Source: Spirochaetaceae bacterium
GTDB taxonomy: Bacteria > Spirochaetota > Spirochaetia > Treponematales > Rectinemataceae
Direction: 5' to 3'
Assembly: GCA_026418115.1 (NCBI GenBank)
Contig: JAOABY010000001.1
Coordinates: 62,001-126,000, forward strand
DNA length: 64,000 nt
In this document: positions 1 through 8,798 of the stretch, in pieces
Position numbering within the stretch: the first letter of the stretch is position 1
How the letters are laid out: every line of letters starts with the position of its first letter
Notes under the pieces: model-generated
Told to the model about the DNA's origin: nothing
What the model saw: the letters and a program-made list of their open reading frames with translations, nothing else
Databases searched by the model: none
Made by a program: the position numbers and the translations under genes

Positions 1-803
1 CAGCCTGTTCCGTATGTGTTCTTCACGGAGCCCGCCTCAAAGCAGGTGTGTCCAAAGAGCGCAGCCTGCTGGTCGCCAGCGACACCGGTAACGGGAATTT
101 CAACACCGAAAAGATCTTTGTGTGTTGTTCCAAAGAAGCCTGAAGAAGGAAGTACTTCCGGCAGCAGCAGCGCAGGGACTTCCAGAAGTTCCAGCAGTTC
201 GGGGGCCCACTGGCGCCTGTGAATGTCGAACAGCATCGTGCGCGACGCGTTGGATGGGTCTGTCGCATGCTTTCCCGTAAGACAGTAGATCAGCCATGCA
301 TCAATCGTTCCGAACATCAGTTCGCCACGCTCGGCGCGGTACTTGAGATCAGGTCTCTCACGCATCAGCCAGGTAAGTTTCGTGCCGGAGAAATAGGCAT
401 CGAGCACCAGACCTGTACGAGACCGTACGAGCGGTTCTGCGCCACGCGCCCTCAACTCGTCACAGATGCCGCTTGACCGCCGGCACTGCCAGACAATCGC
501 ATTGTATACTGGCTTGCCGGTAGCGCGCTCCCAGACCACTGTGGTCTCGCGCTGGTTGGTAATGCCGATGGCGGCGATCTGGGAGGGCTCGATCTGTGCT
601 GCCTCAATGGCTCCTTTTGCCGCCGCCAGCTGTGTCGACCAGATTTCCTCTGGATCGTGCTCGACCCAGCCCGGCCGGGGGAAGATCTGCCGGAAAGGAA
701 TCTGTTTTACACCAATAATGATACCATCATGATTGAACAGAATTGCGCGGGAAGTGGTTGTCCCCTGATCCAGCGCGAGGATGTAGGTAGCGTTGCGATC
801 CAT
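1..803 (-). CDS. glpK: Glycerol kinase, N-terminal part (runs off the left edge)
   Basis: ATP-dependent phosphorylation of glycerol to glycerol-3-phosphate in the cytoplasm. The first 267 residues are visible. They begin [19 protein letters not shown], the FGGY-kinase phosphate-binding motif, and later show [22 protein letters not shown] and [18 protein letters not shown], all characteristic of GlpK rather than xylulokinase. The gene continues beyond position 1. No Shine-Dalgarno precedes the ATG at 803; instead a TATACT box ends 6 nt upstream, so the message may be leaderless. Dihydroxyacetone kinase subunits at the other end of the window act on the same three-carbon pool, but the distance makes a link only a suggestion. 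Confidence 0.93.
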   Translation of the reverse strand, partial: MDRNATYILALDQGTTTSRAILFNHDGIIIGVKQIPFRQIFPRPGWVEHDPEEIWSTQLAAAKGAIEAAQIEPSQIAAIGITNQRETTVVWERATGKPVYNAIVWQCRRSSGICDELRARGAEPLVRSRTGLVLDAYFSGTKLTWLMRERPDLKYRAERGELMFGTIDAWLIYCLTGKHATDPSNASRTMLFDIHRRQWAPELLELLEVPALLLPEVLPSSGFFGTTHKDLFGVEIPVTGVAGDQQAALFGHTCFEAGSVKNTYGTG

Positions 804-809
804 GGCGCC

Positions 810-815
810 AGTATA
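810..815 (-). promoter_or_regulatory. Candidate glpK -10 box (leaderless start)
   Basis: TATACT on the minus strand ends 6 nt before the glpK ATG at 803, so transcription would begin at or near the A of the start codon. There is no purine-rich ribosome-binding site in the interval. The -35 position (around 833-838) is not close to consensus, which lowers confidence. Confidence 0.4.
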
Positions 816-894
816 GCGCATTTTCATAAGGGGGTGAGAGAGGCTCGATGCACAAATATGGGCTGGGATGGATATCATCCCCGCTCGCTGTTCT

Positions 895-1740
895 TCAGAA
901 GCCCTGCCTGAAGAACTGGTACATCAGAATGCCGCCTGCTACCGCAACATTCAGCGAGTCGACGTCTTTCTCCATGGGAATGCATACCTGCTCGGTGGAG
1001 TGCTCCAGCACCTCAGGCGGCAGACCATATCCTTCATTGCCAAGCACGAGAGCACGTGGCACCTTGTCGCGTAGGGCATCAGCCAGGACAGCGCTGTCTG
1101 TTGCCCTGTCGGTGAGTGCCGCTGCACAGATCCTCCAGCCTGCCTCCCTCAACAGCAAGAGGTCCTGCAGTGCACATGCAAGTATCGGCAGAGCAAAGAC
1201 ATTGCCCATCGATGCCCTGATGGCCTTGCGATAGTAGGGATCGGCACAGCCGGGCCCCAGTGCGATTGCATCGGAGCCCAGTGCAGCAGCCGTTCTTATC
1301 AGCGCACCGAGATTCGATGGATCGGTAACATCCCAGAGCACAAGCAGGCGTGCAGGCCTGGTGCCGCATCCAGCATCCAAGGCAACCGATGCCTCCGATG
1401 CACCAGCTCTCACTGTATCGATGCGCGCAAGCCAGCCATCGAGACTGCCCAGCGCGGGTTTATGAGCCAGTGCCAGTACGCCCCGGTGGAACTTGAAATC
1501 AACCAGCGCGCACAGCTCATCATGCGACATGATCACGAGATGATCCTGTACTCCAGGCATGGTCTGCTAGTAATGTGCCTGCTCCTGGGTACAGACCAGC
1601 AGCTCGGGCACAATGCTGCATGACAGGGCTTTTTCTATGACTATCCGCCCTTCCAGCACCATGAGCCCTTCACGGGCAATATCACGATCCCTGAGCCTCG
1701 CAAGAGCGCGTATGTCAGCCACGTTGCCTGCTCCCTCCAT
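895..1740 (-). pseudogene. TrmH/SpoU-family RNA 2'-O-methyltransferase interrupted by in-frame TAG
   Basis: The reading frame from ATG 1740 carries a SpoU N-terminal substrate-binding segment and ends at a TAG (1569-1567). The same frame continues without shift through 895, giving the SPOUT catalytic domain: LLVLWDVTDPSNLGALIRTA, then VLGNEGYGLPPEVL and the C-terminal CIPMEKDVDSLNVAVAGGIL knot motif. Joined, the product would be about 281 residues, normal for 23S rRNA 2'-O-ribose methylases. The downstream piece alone (ATG 1560) would lack most of the substrate-binding domain. It follows pyk by 18 nt, so it is likely cotranscribed. A nonsense mutation, sequencing error or amber readthrough could explain the stop; the knot motifs remain intact. 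Confidence 0.8.
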
Positions 1741-1758
1741 GCCGTGCAACTGCAACGA

Positions 1759-3219
1759 TCAGGTGATTGTTTCTACCCTGATCATGTTGGTGGTGCCTCT
1801 TCGTGCCAGAGGCAGGCCCGCTACTATCACCACCCGGTCGCCCGCCCTGAGTGCGCCCTGGCGCTTGCAGATACCAAGCACTTCTTCCACCACTTCATCC
1901 AGGCGTTTGCCCTTGCCCGAATGCAGGAAGGGACATACGCCCCAGTTCAGCGCCATCTGGTGGTAGAGCTTTTCATCAGTCATGAAGGCGAGAATGGGCA
2001 TGCGGGGCCTCAGACGTGAAAGAAGTCGGGCAGCATGGCCGGTCTCGGTCAGCACTATCAAGGCTGCCGCATCGATCCGGTATGCGACGGATACGGCATT
2101 GTAGGACATTATGGCTGGTACATCACCGTGCTGTACTTCAGGCGGCACATCCCGATGGAACTCCTGATAGTCGAATTCACGCTCCACTGTCTCGATGACG
2201 GCACGCATGGTCTGGACCACCTGCACTGGATACCTGCCCATTGCTGTTTCGCCAGAAAGCATCACCGCGCTCGTCGAATCAAAGCAGGCATTCGCGACAT
2301 CCGAGACCTCGGCGCGGGTAGGCATGGGATTCTCGATCATGGATTCGAGCATCTGGGTAGCAGTGATAACGGGCTTGGCTGCCAGATAGCCTTTGCGGAT
2401 GATCTGCTTCTGCGCTATTGGCACCATCTCGATGGGCATTTCCACTCCCATATCGCCACGTGCAACCATGATGCCGTCTGCCGCAGCAATAATCTCATTG
2501 ATATTCTGAAGCCCCCTTGCAGATTCAATTTTGGCGATCAGACGAGGCGTGCCCTGAAGTCCTGATGATGCCGCAACACGCTGGACAAGCCGGCGAACCT
2601 CCTCGATATCGGTTGCACAGCGGACAAAGGAGAGCGCTATATATTCGAGCTCGTTTTCAGCAGCCCAGGTGATGTCCGCAATATCCTTGTCCGAGAGGAA
2701 TGGAATGGGGTAGTCAACGCCAGGAATGGTGAGATGGGCCTTGGGACGAAGCATGCCTTCATTCCCGAGCCTCACTACCACGGCCCCTTCTTTCTTGCGT
2801 ACTACCGTACCGGTGAAATAGCCATCCATGAGAATGATCTTCTGCCCTGCCGCACAGAGATTGTCGATATCGGGCAGATTGGTGTACACGTGGAGGGGTT
2901 CGGAAGCGATTCTGGACTCGATGCTCTTGCCGGTGTAGCTCTCAATGACAAGGTCAGTACCGGGTTTGATCTCCAGTGGTGCAGCATAGCCATACAGCCT
3001 GAGCGCAGGTCCTTTGATGTCCGCCATGATGGCTGCCGGTCTCCCGAGTGAAGAGCGTGCTTCGCGAATCATGCCGACGACTTTCTCTGCCTCCTCATGG
3101 CTTTTATGGGAAAAATTGAGTCGGAACACATCTACCCCTGCCTGCATGAGATCCCTGATCATTTCGGGCGATTCGCTTGCCGGACCGGTGGTCGCCACTA
3201 TCTTTGTTCGCTTATCCAT
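1759..3219 (-). CDS. pyk: Pyruvate kinase
   Basis: Transfers phosphate from phosphoenolpyruvate to ADP, the last step of glycolysis. The 486-residue protein shows the family motifs in order: RTKIVATTGPAS, VDVFRLNFSH, MADIKGPALR, LSDKDIADI, then IAKIESARGLQNINEI containing the catalytic lysine and metal-binding Glu, VARGDMGVEMP, and ITATQMLESMI. Length matches ordinary bacterial enzymes of about 470-490 residues without an extra PEP-utilizer domain. The start at 3219 is chosen because AGGAGGG lies just upstream; an in-frame ATG 21 nt earlier has no such site. The interrupted rRNA methylase gene follows directly. Confidence 0.96.
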   Translation of the reverse strand: MDKRTKIVATTGPASESPEMIRDLMQAGVDVFRLNFSHKSHEEAEKVVGMIREARSSLGRPAAIMADIKGPALRLYGYAAPLEIKPGTDLVIESYTGKSIESRIASEPLHVYTNLPDIDNLCAAGQKIILMDGYFTGTVVRKKEGAVVVRLGNEGMLRPKAHLTIPGVDYPIPFLSDKDIADITWAAENELEYIALSFVRCATDIEEVRRLVQRVAASSGLQGTPRLIAKIESARGLQNINEIIAAADGIMVARGDMGVEMPIEMVPIAQKQIIRKGYLAAKPVITATQMLESMIENPMPTRAEVSDVANACFDSTSAVMLSGETAMGRYPVQVVQTMRAVIETVEREFDYQEFHRDVPPEVQHGDVPAIMSYNAVSVAYRIDAAALIVLTETGHAARLLSRLRPRMPILAFMTDEKLYHQMALNWGVCPFLHSGKGKRLDEVVEEVLGICKRQGALRAGDRVVIVAGLPLARRGTTNMIRVETIT

Positions 3220-3401
3220 ATTCCCTCCTGCGGTTGACATGCCCGGCCAAAGCTGGATGAAATCTCCAGCCGAACCATGACAGTAAACCGTATCAGCGTC
3301 GATAATAGACCCAAAGCCTCGGGAATGACGAGAGGTACATCCAGGCCTGCTTGATTGTACAAAACATGAAATTCTGGTACATGAGTAGAACAGGTGAAAC
3401 C

Positions 3402-3791
3402 ATGTCGATCGCAGCTCGCAATATTCTGGTTGTTTTTGTGGGTGGCGGCATTGGCGCTATAGCACGCTATCTCAGCGTACTGGGAATCAAGGCAGCTCTC
3501 GGATCAGTGCTTGCATGGGGTACCTTGACCGTCAACCTTGTCGGCAGTTTTCTGATTGGCGCGGCTTCTGCGCTGGTCGACAGGGAAATCCTGAGTGAAT
3601 CACTCCGTCTGGCACTCATGACAGGCGTGCTGGGGGGCTTTACCACGTTCTCTGCTTTCTCATTGGAAACCCTTGCCCATCTGACAGGAGGCACCCCACT
3701 GAAAGGCCTTCTCGAAATCGTGTTGAACGTCGGTGGCGGCATCTTCCTTGCTGCACTGGGCTATGCTGTTGCCCGCCGCATGCTGGGATGA
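3402..3791 (+). CDS. crcB: CrcB/Fluc fluoride channel
   Basis: Small membrane protein (129 residues, four predicted helices) that exports fluoride as a dual-topology dimer. Visible family features: GGGIGAIARYL in helix 1, the GTLTVNLVGSFLIG motif with the conserved Asn, and the GFTTFSAFSLE motif carrying the phenylalanine box and Ser/Thr track. Start at 3402 is favoured by AGGTGA seven bases upstream; an in-frame ATG at 3381 would add seven residues. It is divergent from pyk. I looked for a fluoride-riboswitch signature in the 180-nt gap ahead of it and did not recognise one. Confidence 0.93.
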   Translation: MSIAARNILVVFVGGGIGAIARYLSVLGIKAALGSVLAWGTLTVNLVGSFLIGAASALVDREILSESLRLALMTGVLGGFTTFSAFSLETLAHLTGGTPLKGLLEIVLNVGGGIFLAALGYAVARRMLG

Positions 3792-3870
3792 ACCGCTACA
3801 GGATAGTGTGGGCCGCTTCAGGAAACCGATGTCCCCACCCGTGCCTGCACTCCACTCGCCTGCATCCCGG

Positions 3871-4344
3871 CTACAGATCCAGAAGCTGTTTCAGCACCGC
3901 GGCATCAAGCCTGAAGGGAGATCCTTTCCCCTGACAGAAATGATGCACCCTCAGCATATGGATTGAAAGCTCGCTGTAGATGAGCATGTCCTCGCCTTCC
4001 GTACAGGCTTCCGGGGGGATGTCTGCAGGTCGTACCGATACCGCATTCTTGTGATACAGACCGTCTCCCCAGGGACAGGGAAGCATGCCTCGGGCTTCTC
4101 CAGACTGTACCAGCAGCCTGCCTATGGTAATAGGTTCACCCATGCCCTGCTCTCCCTCTCGGGCAAGGTCTTCCAGCCGGTCTGCCACCTTGTCGAAATC
4201 AAGGCCATGCTCAAGAAAGGCTTCTTCGTCTTCTGCTATGATGCGGTCAAGCGTACGCTCATCATTTCCCAGAAATCCCGCGGCAGTAAGCACGCCAGGA
4301 GCCATATTTTCAAAAGCCTTCCTGTCAGCAGGTGACTGTTTCAT
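3871..4344 (-). CDS. Conserved-looking hypothetical protein downstream of nqrF
   Basis: 157 residues, soluble, no signal peptide or membrane segment. Strong ribosome-binding site (GGAGGGAG) and position 15 nt after nqrF indicate it is the last gene of the nqr operon. Two cysteines occur in the middle and C-terminal half (MLPCPWGDG and HHFCQGKG), with a His-rich stretch before the second. I do not recognise the family. Its place suggests a role linked to the NQR complex, for example assembly or flavin loading, but nothing in the sequence proves this. Confidence 0.75.
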   Translation of the reverse strand: MKQSPADRKAFENMAPGVLTAAGFLGNDERTLDRIIAEDEEAFLEHGLDFDKVADRLEDLAREGEQGMGEPITIGRLLVQSGEARGMLPCPWGDGLYHKNAVSVRPADIPPEACTEGEDMLIYSELSIHMLRVHHFCQGKGSPFRLDAAVLKQLLDL

Positions 4345-4359
4345 AGCTCCCTCCTCGTC

Positions 4360-5481
4360 TCAGGCAAACTTGTCGTAGTAGATCTTGTTCTCCACAATAC
4401 CGTGCTTTTTCATCACATTCGTGCACGCATTGATCATGCCGGGGGAGCCGCAGAGATAGCCTTCCCAGCCGGCTTCCGGCTTCGGGATTACATTCTGGAG
4501 ATGGCGATCCAGCACATCGGTAATGAGCCCGGTCTGTCCCGTCCAGTTTTCCTCGGGCTTCGGCTCTGAGAGCGCCGGCACAAAGTGGAATCGCGGCCAC
4601 CTGGCTTCCAGCGCTCGCAATTCATCCAGATAGAACATGTCTCTGGTAGTTCTGGCCCCGAAGAAATACCAGACTTCCTTCAGAGGGAAGGCTCCCGTTT
4701 CGAACATGTGGTAGAACATGCTCTTGAAAGGCGCCATTCCCGACCCTCCTGCCACACAGATCATCGTCGCTGGCGTATCATGGACATGGAACTCGCCAAA
4801 GGGGCCTACTAGTTCCACTGGATCGCCTTCCTTCAGCACCTTGTGGACATAGGTCGTTGCAATGCCGCCCGGCACCAGTCGGATCAGCAATTCAACATGC
4901 TTTCGGTCGGAAGGAACCGAAGACATCGAATAGGCCCGCTGTACGCTTTCCTTGATGTCCCCGTAGGGCGGCACCACAAGCTGTACATACTGGCCTGCGG
5001 TAAATTCGATTTCTCCTTCATCCAGCCTGAAGAGCACTTCCTTGATGTCGTAGGTCACATCACGGATTTTCTCGACATGAGTTCGATATTTCCTGATACT
5101 GAACAGTTCGCGTGGCAGTTCTATTTCCAGATTCTGGCGTACCTTTACCTGGCAGGAAAGCCGGACATTCGCAGCGATATCAGCCGGCGACATGAACGGC
5201 AATTCGGTAGGAAGATGTGGCCCGACATCGGTCACTACCTTGCATTTGCAGGCGCCGCAGGTGCCGCGCCCTCCGCATGCAGAGGGCACAAAGATATTCT
5301 CTGCCGCCAGTGTAGCCAGCAGAGGCGACCCACCTTTGACCTTGAGCACCTTCTCACCCTTGTTAATGGAGATCTCCATCTCCCCGTAATTGTTGAGCAC
5401 CTTGTCCAGTATCGAGATGATGAGCGCCAGCACGGTGGAGATGCCAGCAACTGCCAGAGGGCCAACCAGTATGGGACTCAT
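4360..5481 (-). CDS. nqrF: Na+-translocating NADH:quinone reductase subunit F
   Basis: Electron-input subunit: takes electrons from NADH through FAD to a [2Fe-2S] centre. The 373-residue protein has one N-terminal anchor helix (about residues 5-27), a plant-type ferredoxin domain with CGGRGTCGAC plus a later RLSC giving the four cluster ligands, an FAD domain with RAYSMSSVP, and an NAD(P)-binding domain with VAGGSGMAPFKSM and GYLCGSPGMI. This domain set is NqrF-specific and excludes an Rnf complex, whose RnfC/RnfB are absent here. The ATG at 5481 follows GAGGAGG and lies 11 nt after the nqrE stop. Confidence 0.95.
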   Translation of the reverse strand: MSPILVGPLAVAGISTVLALIISILDKVLNNYGEMEISINKGEKVLKVKGGSPLLATLAAENIFVPSACGGRGTCGACKCKVVTDVGPHLPTELPFMSPADIAANVRLSCQVKVRQNLEIELPRELFSIRKYRTHVEKIRDVTYDIKEVLFRLDEGEIEFTAGQYVQLVVPPYGDIKESVQRAYSMSSVPSDRKHVELLIRLVPGGIATTYVHKVLKEGDPVELVGPFGEFHVHDTPATMICVAGGSGMAPFKSMFYHMFETGAFPLKEVWYFFGARTTRDMFYLDELRALEARWPRFHFVPALSEPKPEENWTGQTGLITDVLDRHLQNVIPKPEAGWEGYLCGSPGMINACTNVMKKHGIVENKIYYDKFA

Positions 5482-5492
5482 GCGCTGCCTCC

Positions 5493-6095
5493 TCACTGAA
5501 CCGCGATCATGCCGGAGAACCCTACAAACGCCATTGCCATGAAGCCAATGGTGATGAGGGTTATGCCCGTCCCCTTGAGCCCCGCCGGCACAGCAGTATT
5601 GGCATCAAGTTTCTTTCTGATGGAAGCAAGCAGCATGATGGCGAGCCACCAGCCGGCGCCGGAGCCGAATCCGAACACCACTGCCTGTGGGAAATTGTAC
5701 TTGCGAATCTGCATGAACAGGATGACACCGAGCACTGCGCAGTTCACCGTAATGAGCGGAAGGAAAATGCCAAGCGCCATATAGAGCGAGGGAGAGAAGC
5801 GATCGATGATCATCTCGAGCATCTGCACCACACCCGCGATGACAATGATGAAAATTATGAATGAGAGATACTCGATTCCCAGCGGCTTGATGACAAAATA
5901 CAGCACTGCCCAGCATACCGCCGACGTGATGCCGATTACCATCGTCACGGCGATCCCCAGGCCCATGGAGCTCCTGAAATCCTTCGAAATGGAAATGAAG
6001 GAGCAGGTGCCCAGAAAATTGGCAAGCAGAACATTGCTGGTCAGTATGCTCGCCAGAAACAGCGAGACAAGCCCGACAGACGGCGCATCGATCAT
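5493..6095 (-). CDS. nqrE: Na+-translocating NADH:quinone reductase subunit E
   Basis: Integral membrane subunit of about 200 residues with six predicted helices, homologous to RnfA and NqrD. Characteristic motifs are LLANFLGTCSF near the N-terminus and ITVNCAVLGV in the second half; the two conserved Cys (in GTCSF and VNCAV) correspond to the membrane Fe centre ligands known in NQR/RNF. Start chosen at 6095, where the ATG overlaps the nqrD stop (ATGA) and follows GGAGG. Confidence 0.94.
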   Translation of the reverse strand: MIDAPSVGLVSLFLASILTSNVLLANFLGTCSFISISKDFRSSMGLGIAVTMVIGITSAVCWAVLYFVIKPLGIEYLSFIIFIIVIAGVVQMLEMIIDRFSPSLYMALGIFLPLITVNCAVLGVILFMQIRKYNFPQAVVFGFGSGAGWWLAIMLLASIRKKLDANTAVPAGLKGTGITLITIGFMAMAFVGFSGMIAVQ

Positions 6096-6742
6096 GCCTT
6101 GCCTCCTTTCGCGGCCTTTTCGGCAGCGGCAGCGACACGTGCCTTGCGCACATTGGCGATCCAGAGTGCAAGTGCCACCAGGAAGAATGCGCTGGGCGCC
6201 ATTACCATGATGGTCCACGGAGTAAATCCATCGCCCATGATCCTGATTCCAAAAAGGCTGCCAAATCCAAGGAATTCCCTCACGGTCGCAATGACCATGA
6301 GCACCCAGCCATAGCCAAGCCCATTCGCTATGCCATCCAGAAAGGCAAGCCCCGGTGGGTTGGATGCCGCGAAGGCCTCAGCACGTCCCATGAGAATGCA
6401 GTTGGTGATGATCAGCCCCACATAGGGACCAAGCTGTTTGGAAATCGCAGGCTGATATGCTCTCAGGACAATATCGATAATGATGACATAGAAAGAGAGC
6501 ACCAGTACCTGCACAATCATGCGCACCTTCCGCGGGATCAGGTCCTTGAGAAGGCTGAGTGTCAGGCTGCCCATAGCCGTAGCGAAGGTTACTCCCAGCA
6601 CCATGATGAGGGTATTGCGCAGATTGTTGGTAACCGCCAGGGTTGAACAGATGCCCAGCACCTGCACGAAAATCGGGTTGTTGGTCCAGAGCCCGTCCTG
6701 CATGATCTTGCGTGCAGGGCTCACTTTTGCAGCTGCACTCAT
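6092..6742 (-). CDS. nqrD: Na+-translocating NADH:quinone reductase subunit D
   Basis: 216-residue membrane subunit, six helices, homologous to RnfE. Motifs NNPIFVQVLGICSTLAVTNN and GLIITNCILMGRAEAFA carry the conserved cysteines that, with those of NqrE, hold the membrane-embedded iron centre. The C-terminus is a basic/alanine tail. ATG follows GGGAGG and overlaps the nqrC stop by the ATGA arrangement. Confidence 0.94.
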   Translation of the reverse strand: MSAAAKVSPARKIMQDGLWTNNPIFVQVLGICSTLAVTNNLRNTLIMVLGVTFATAMGSLTLSLLKDLIPRKVRMIVQVLVLSFYVIIIDIVLRAYQPAISKQLGPYVGLIITNCILMGRAEAFAASNPPGLAFLDGIANGLGYGWVLMVIATVREFLGFGSLFGIRIMGDGFTPWTIMVMAPSAFFLVALALWIANVRKARVAAAAEKAAKGGKA

Positions 6743-7362
6743 AGACTGCCTCCCACTTCACGGACAAAAGCAAGAGAGCGGTTCACCAGGGCTTTGACAA
6801 AATCGCTGGTGCGGCTTGCTCCCGTTACCGCATCCACAGTGCCGTTCTCAGGATCGAAATTCCCCTTCCCGCTGCCCTGAGCCACTTCGATCGTGCCATC
6901 AGGCCGCACCTTCTTGCCGCGGAATTGCGCGGTAAACCAGGGTTCACCGATTCTTCCGCCCAGACCTGGGGTTTCCTGCTGATCGATAATCTCGAATCCC
7001 CGAATCACTGTACCCTGGGGATCAGCTGCAAGCACCGCGGTGATGGGACCCCACAGACCAGGCATGGTCAACCGGACTCCCACGTATTGCTGTCCATCGA
7101 TTTCTGCGGTGTAGGCCTGTACCTTGTCCATCACCTTCTCCTTGATGAGAGAGGTATAGGCAGACTCGACCTGGTCCCGGGGCGTAGCCGCATCCGCAAG
7201 CCCGAATGCCTTGACCACTGCAAAGTGCGCCTCAAACAACCTGTTTGCCTTGACTCTCTCCAGGGTCAACTGATTCGCCACCGCCAGTATGACCACAAAC
7301 GCAACGCACACAACGAAGGTGAACACAGCGGCATACACCACCGAATTGCGATCAAGTTTCAT
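6739..7362 (-). CDS. nqrC: Na+-translocating NADH:quinone reductase subunit C (covalent FMN)
   Basis: 207 residues: one N-terminal helix and a periplasmic FMN-binding domain. The flavinylation motif is seen as DAVTGASRTS near residue 180; the FMN is attached by phosphoester to the Ser/Thr after GA in this family. GLGGRIGEPWF and LWGPITAVLA are other family signatures. It overlaps nqrB and nqrD by ATGA. Flavinylation would need an ApbE transferase, which is not in this window. Confidence 0.93.
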   Translation of the reverse strand: MKLDRNSVVYAAVFTFVVCVAFVVILAVANQLTLERVKANRLFEAHFAVVKAFGLADAATPRDQVESAYTSLIKEKVMDKVQAYTAEIDGQQYVGVRLTMPGLWGPITAVLAADPQGTVIRGFEIIDQQETPGLGGRIGEPWFTAQFRGKKVRPDGTIEVAQGSGKGNFDPENGTVDAVTGASRTSDFVKALVNRSLAFVREVGGSL

Positions 7363-8309
7363 TGCGTGCCTCCTTTGGTCTCAGAGGGAGCCGCACTGCC
7401 ACCTGCAGATGGTCTGGAAGGTTTCTTCAACGAATCAACCGCAATATCAATCAGGCTGGCAAAAGTATTGCCAAATAGAATCGCGAAACTCGTGCCTTCA
7501 GGGAAGGCGCTGAACGTACGGATGAGCACTGCCGTTACCCCGATGAGCGCGCCGTACGCATAATGTGAAGGCTGGCGTTTCGGTGCAGATACGGGATCTG
7601 TCGCCATGAAGACCGCCATAAAGAGAAAAGAACCCGCGAGAAGGCTTTCCATGGGCAGAGCGCGCGGTACACGAAGCACCAGCAGCAGAGCATTTGTCAG
7701 GGTCCCTCCCAGCACCGTAGCCAGAATTATGCGCCAGCTGGCAGTCTTGGTGACCATGAGATACACTGCTGCAAGCACAATCAAAAGCACCATACCTTCG
7801 CCAATGGCTCCCGTGCGCAGTCCCAGCAACAGCCTGCCAATTGGTACCTCTCCTCCTGCACGCATGATCGCAAGCGGTGTCGCGGATGAGAGAGCATCTG
7901 CCGCCCCGATGCCAAAATTGCCGAATTCTGTGTAGGCGCGAGAGAGCACGACTGCAAAACTGATGTACACAAAAGCGCGCCCTGCAATGGCCGGATTGAA
8001 GATATTGCGCCCAAATCCACCATAGACACCTTTTGCCATAGCTACCGCAAACACGATGCCAACTGCGAGTATCCAGAGTGGGGTTGCCGGCGGAAACGCA
8101 ATCGCATACAGTGCGCAGGTGACAAGTACTGCCTCGCTCACCTTGCCGGCGCGGGTACGTTCAAACAGCCATTCGGTGCCAATACCGAAGACAAATACAA
8201 CGGCTGCGGCCGCTACCGTCCTCAGACCATACATCCAGATGGAGAAGAGGTAGATGGGAGCGAGCGCGATGAGCACTTTGCGCATCATCGGCTGCTTGAG
8301 GAACTTCAT
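7359..8309 (-). CDS. nqrB: Na+-translocating NADH:quinone reductase subunit B (short form)
   Basis: 316-residue polytopic subunit carrying the Na+ path, with covalent FMN. Motifs GGFGRNIFNPAIAGRAF, the flavinylation site SSATPL, and FMATDPVSAPKR match NqrB. The N-terminus is about 90 residues shorter than the Proteobacterial protein (about 410), beginning close to the second membrane helix region, as in RnfD. It is the first gene of this operon; no nqrA precedes it. SD GGAGG is present ahead of the ATG. Confidence 0.92.
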   Translation of the reverse strand: MKFLKQPMMRKVLIALAPIYLFSIWMYGLRTVAAAAVVFVFGIGTEWLFERTRAGKVSEAVLVTCALYAIAFPPATPLWILAVGIVFAVAMAKGVYGGFGRNIFNPAIAGRAFVYISFAVVLSRAYTEFGNFGIGAADALSSATPLAIMRAGGEVPIGRLLLGLRTGAIGEGMVLLIVLAAVYLMVTKTASWRIILATVLGGTLTNALLLVLRVPRALPMESLLAGSFLFMAVFMATDPVSAPKRQPSHYAYGALIGVTAVLIRTFSAFPEGTSFAILFGNTFASLIDIAVDSLKKPSRPSAGGSAAPSETKGGTQ

Positions 8310-8335
8310 CTCGCGATCCTCCTTGTCCTTGTACC

Positions 8336-8364
8336 ATGGTAGTACAGGCGCAAGGCGGACGCAA
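8336..8364 (-). promoter_or_regulatory. Candidate promoter of the nqrBCDEF operon
   Basis: TTGCGT, 17-nt spacer, TACCAT on the minus strand, about 30 nt before the nqrB start. The -10 overlaps a 10-bp palindrome TACCATGGTA. Consensus match is only moderate. Confidence 0.33.
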
Positions 8365-8372
8365 CGTGAGAA

Positions 8373-8798
8373 TCAATCGGTTTGAGTGGAACAGGTATCG
8401 GAAGGCAACCTGCCGGGCATTTTTCCTGCTGCCTGGCAATCTGCACACAGACCGGTCGCAAAAAAGGTATGTCCGGTGACTGCAAGCCCTTTCTGTCTGC
8501 CGATCTTCTCTATCATGTCTCCGACGACACATTCTCCCAGATCAATGAACCGGTGGCACTCCACACAATGAAACCAGTGCCTGTGGCAGGCTCCGCCAGT
8601 GGTATAGTACCGCTCCGTGCCATGACGGTCGCAATGAAGAACGAACGAATCGATCAGGCCTTTTTCTTCGAGATAGTGGAGAGCGCGATACACTGTGGCA
8701 GTATCGTGCCCGGCAATTCTAGCACCAATCTGGCGTGCCGAGAGAGGCGAGCCCTCCTGCTCCACCACTTCCAGTACAGTCTTTCTTGCCTTTGTCAT
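8373..8798 (-). CDS. zur: Fur-family zinc-responsive repressor (Zur)
   Basis: 141-residue metalloregulator: winged helix with TATVYRALHYLEEKGLI as recognition region, followed by the metal-sensing dimer domain with HRHWFHCVEC and GLCADC, the two CXXC pairs that hold structural zinc in this family. The gene overlaps the end of znuB by ATGA and so belongs to the zinc-uptake operon, which is the reason for calling it Zur instead of Fur or PerR. Its probable binding sites are the two palindromic boxes on the znuA promoter, so the operon is likely autoregulated by zinc. Confidence 0.88.
   Translation of the reverse strand: MTKARKTVLEVVEQEGSPLSARQIGARIAGHDTATVYRALHYLEEKGLIDSFVLHCDRHGTERYYTTGGACHRHWFHCVECHRFIDLGECVVGDMIEKIGRQKGLAVTGHTFFATGLCADCQAAGKMPGRLPSDTCSTQTD

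Noticed and set aside
3241-3401. Fluoride riboswitch ahead of crcB
   Set aside because: I looked for the conserved crcB-motif core in the gap and did not find it.
4360-8309. Rnf complex rather than NQR
   Set aside because: The flavin-ferredoxin NqrF subunit is present and RnfB/RnfC are absent.
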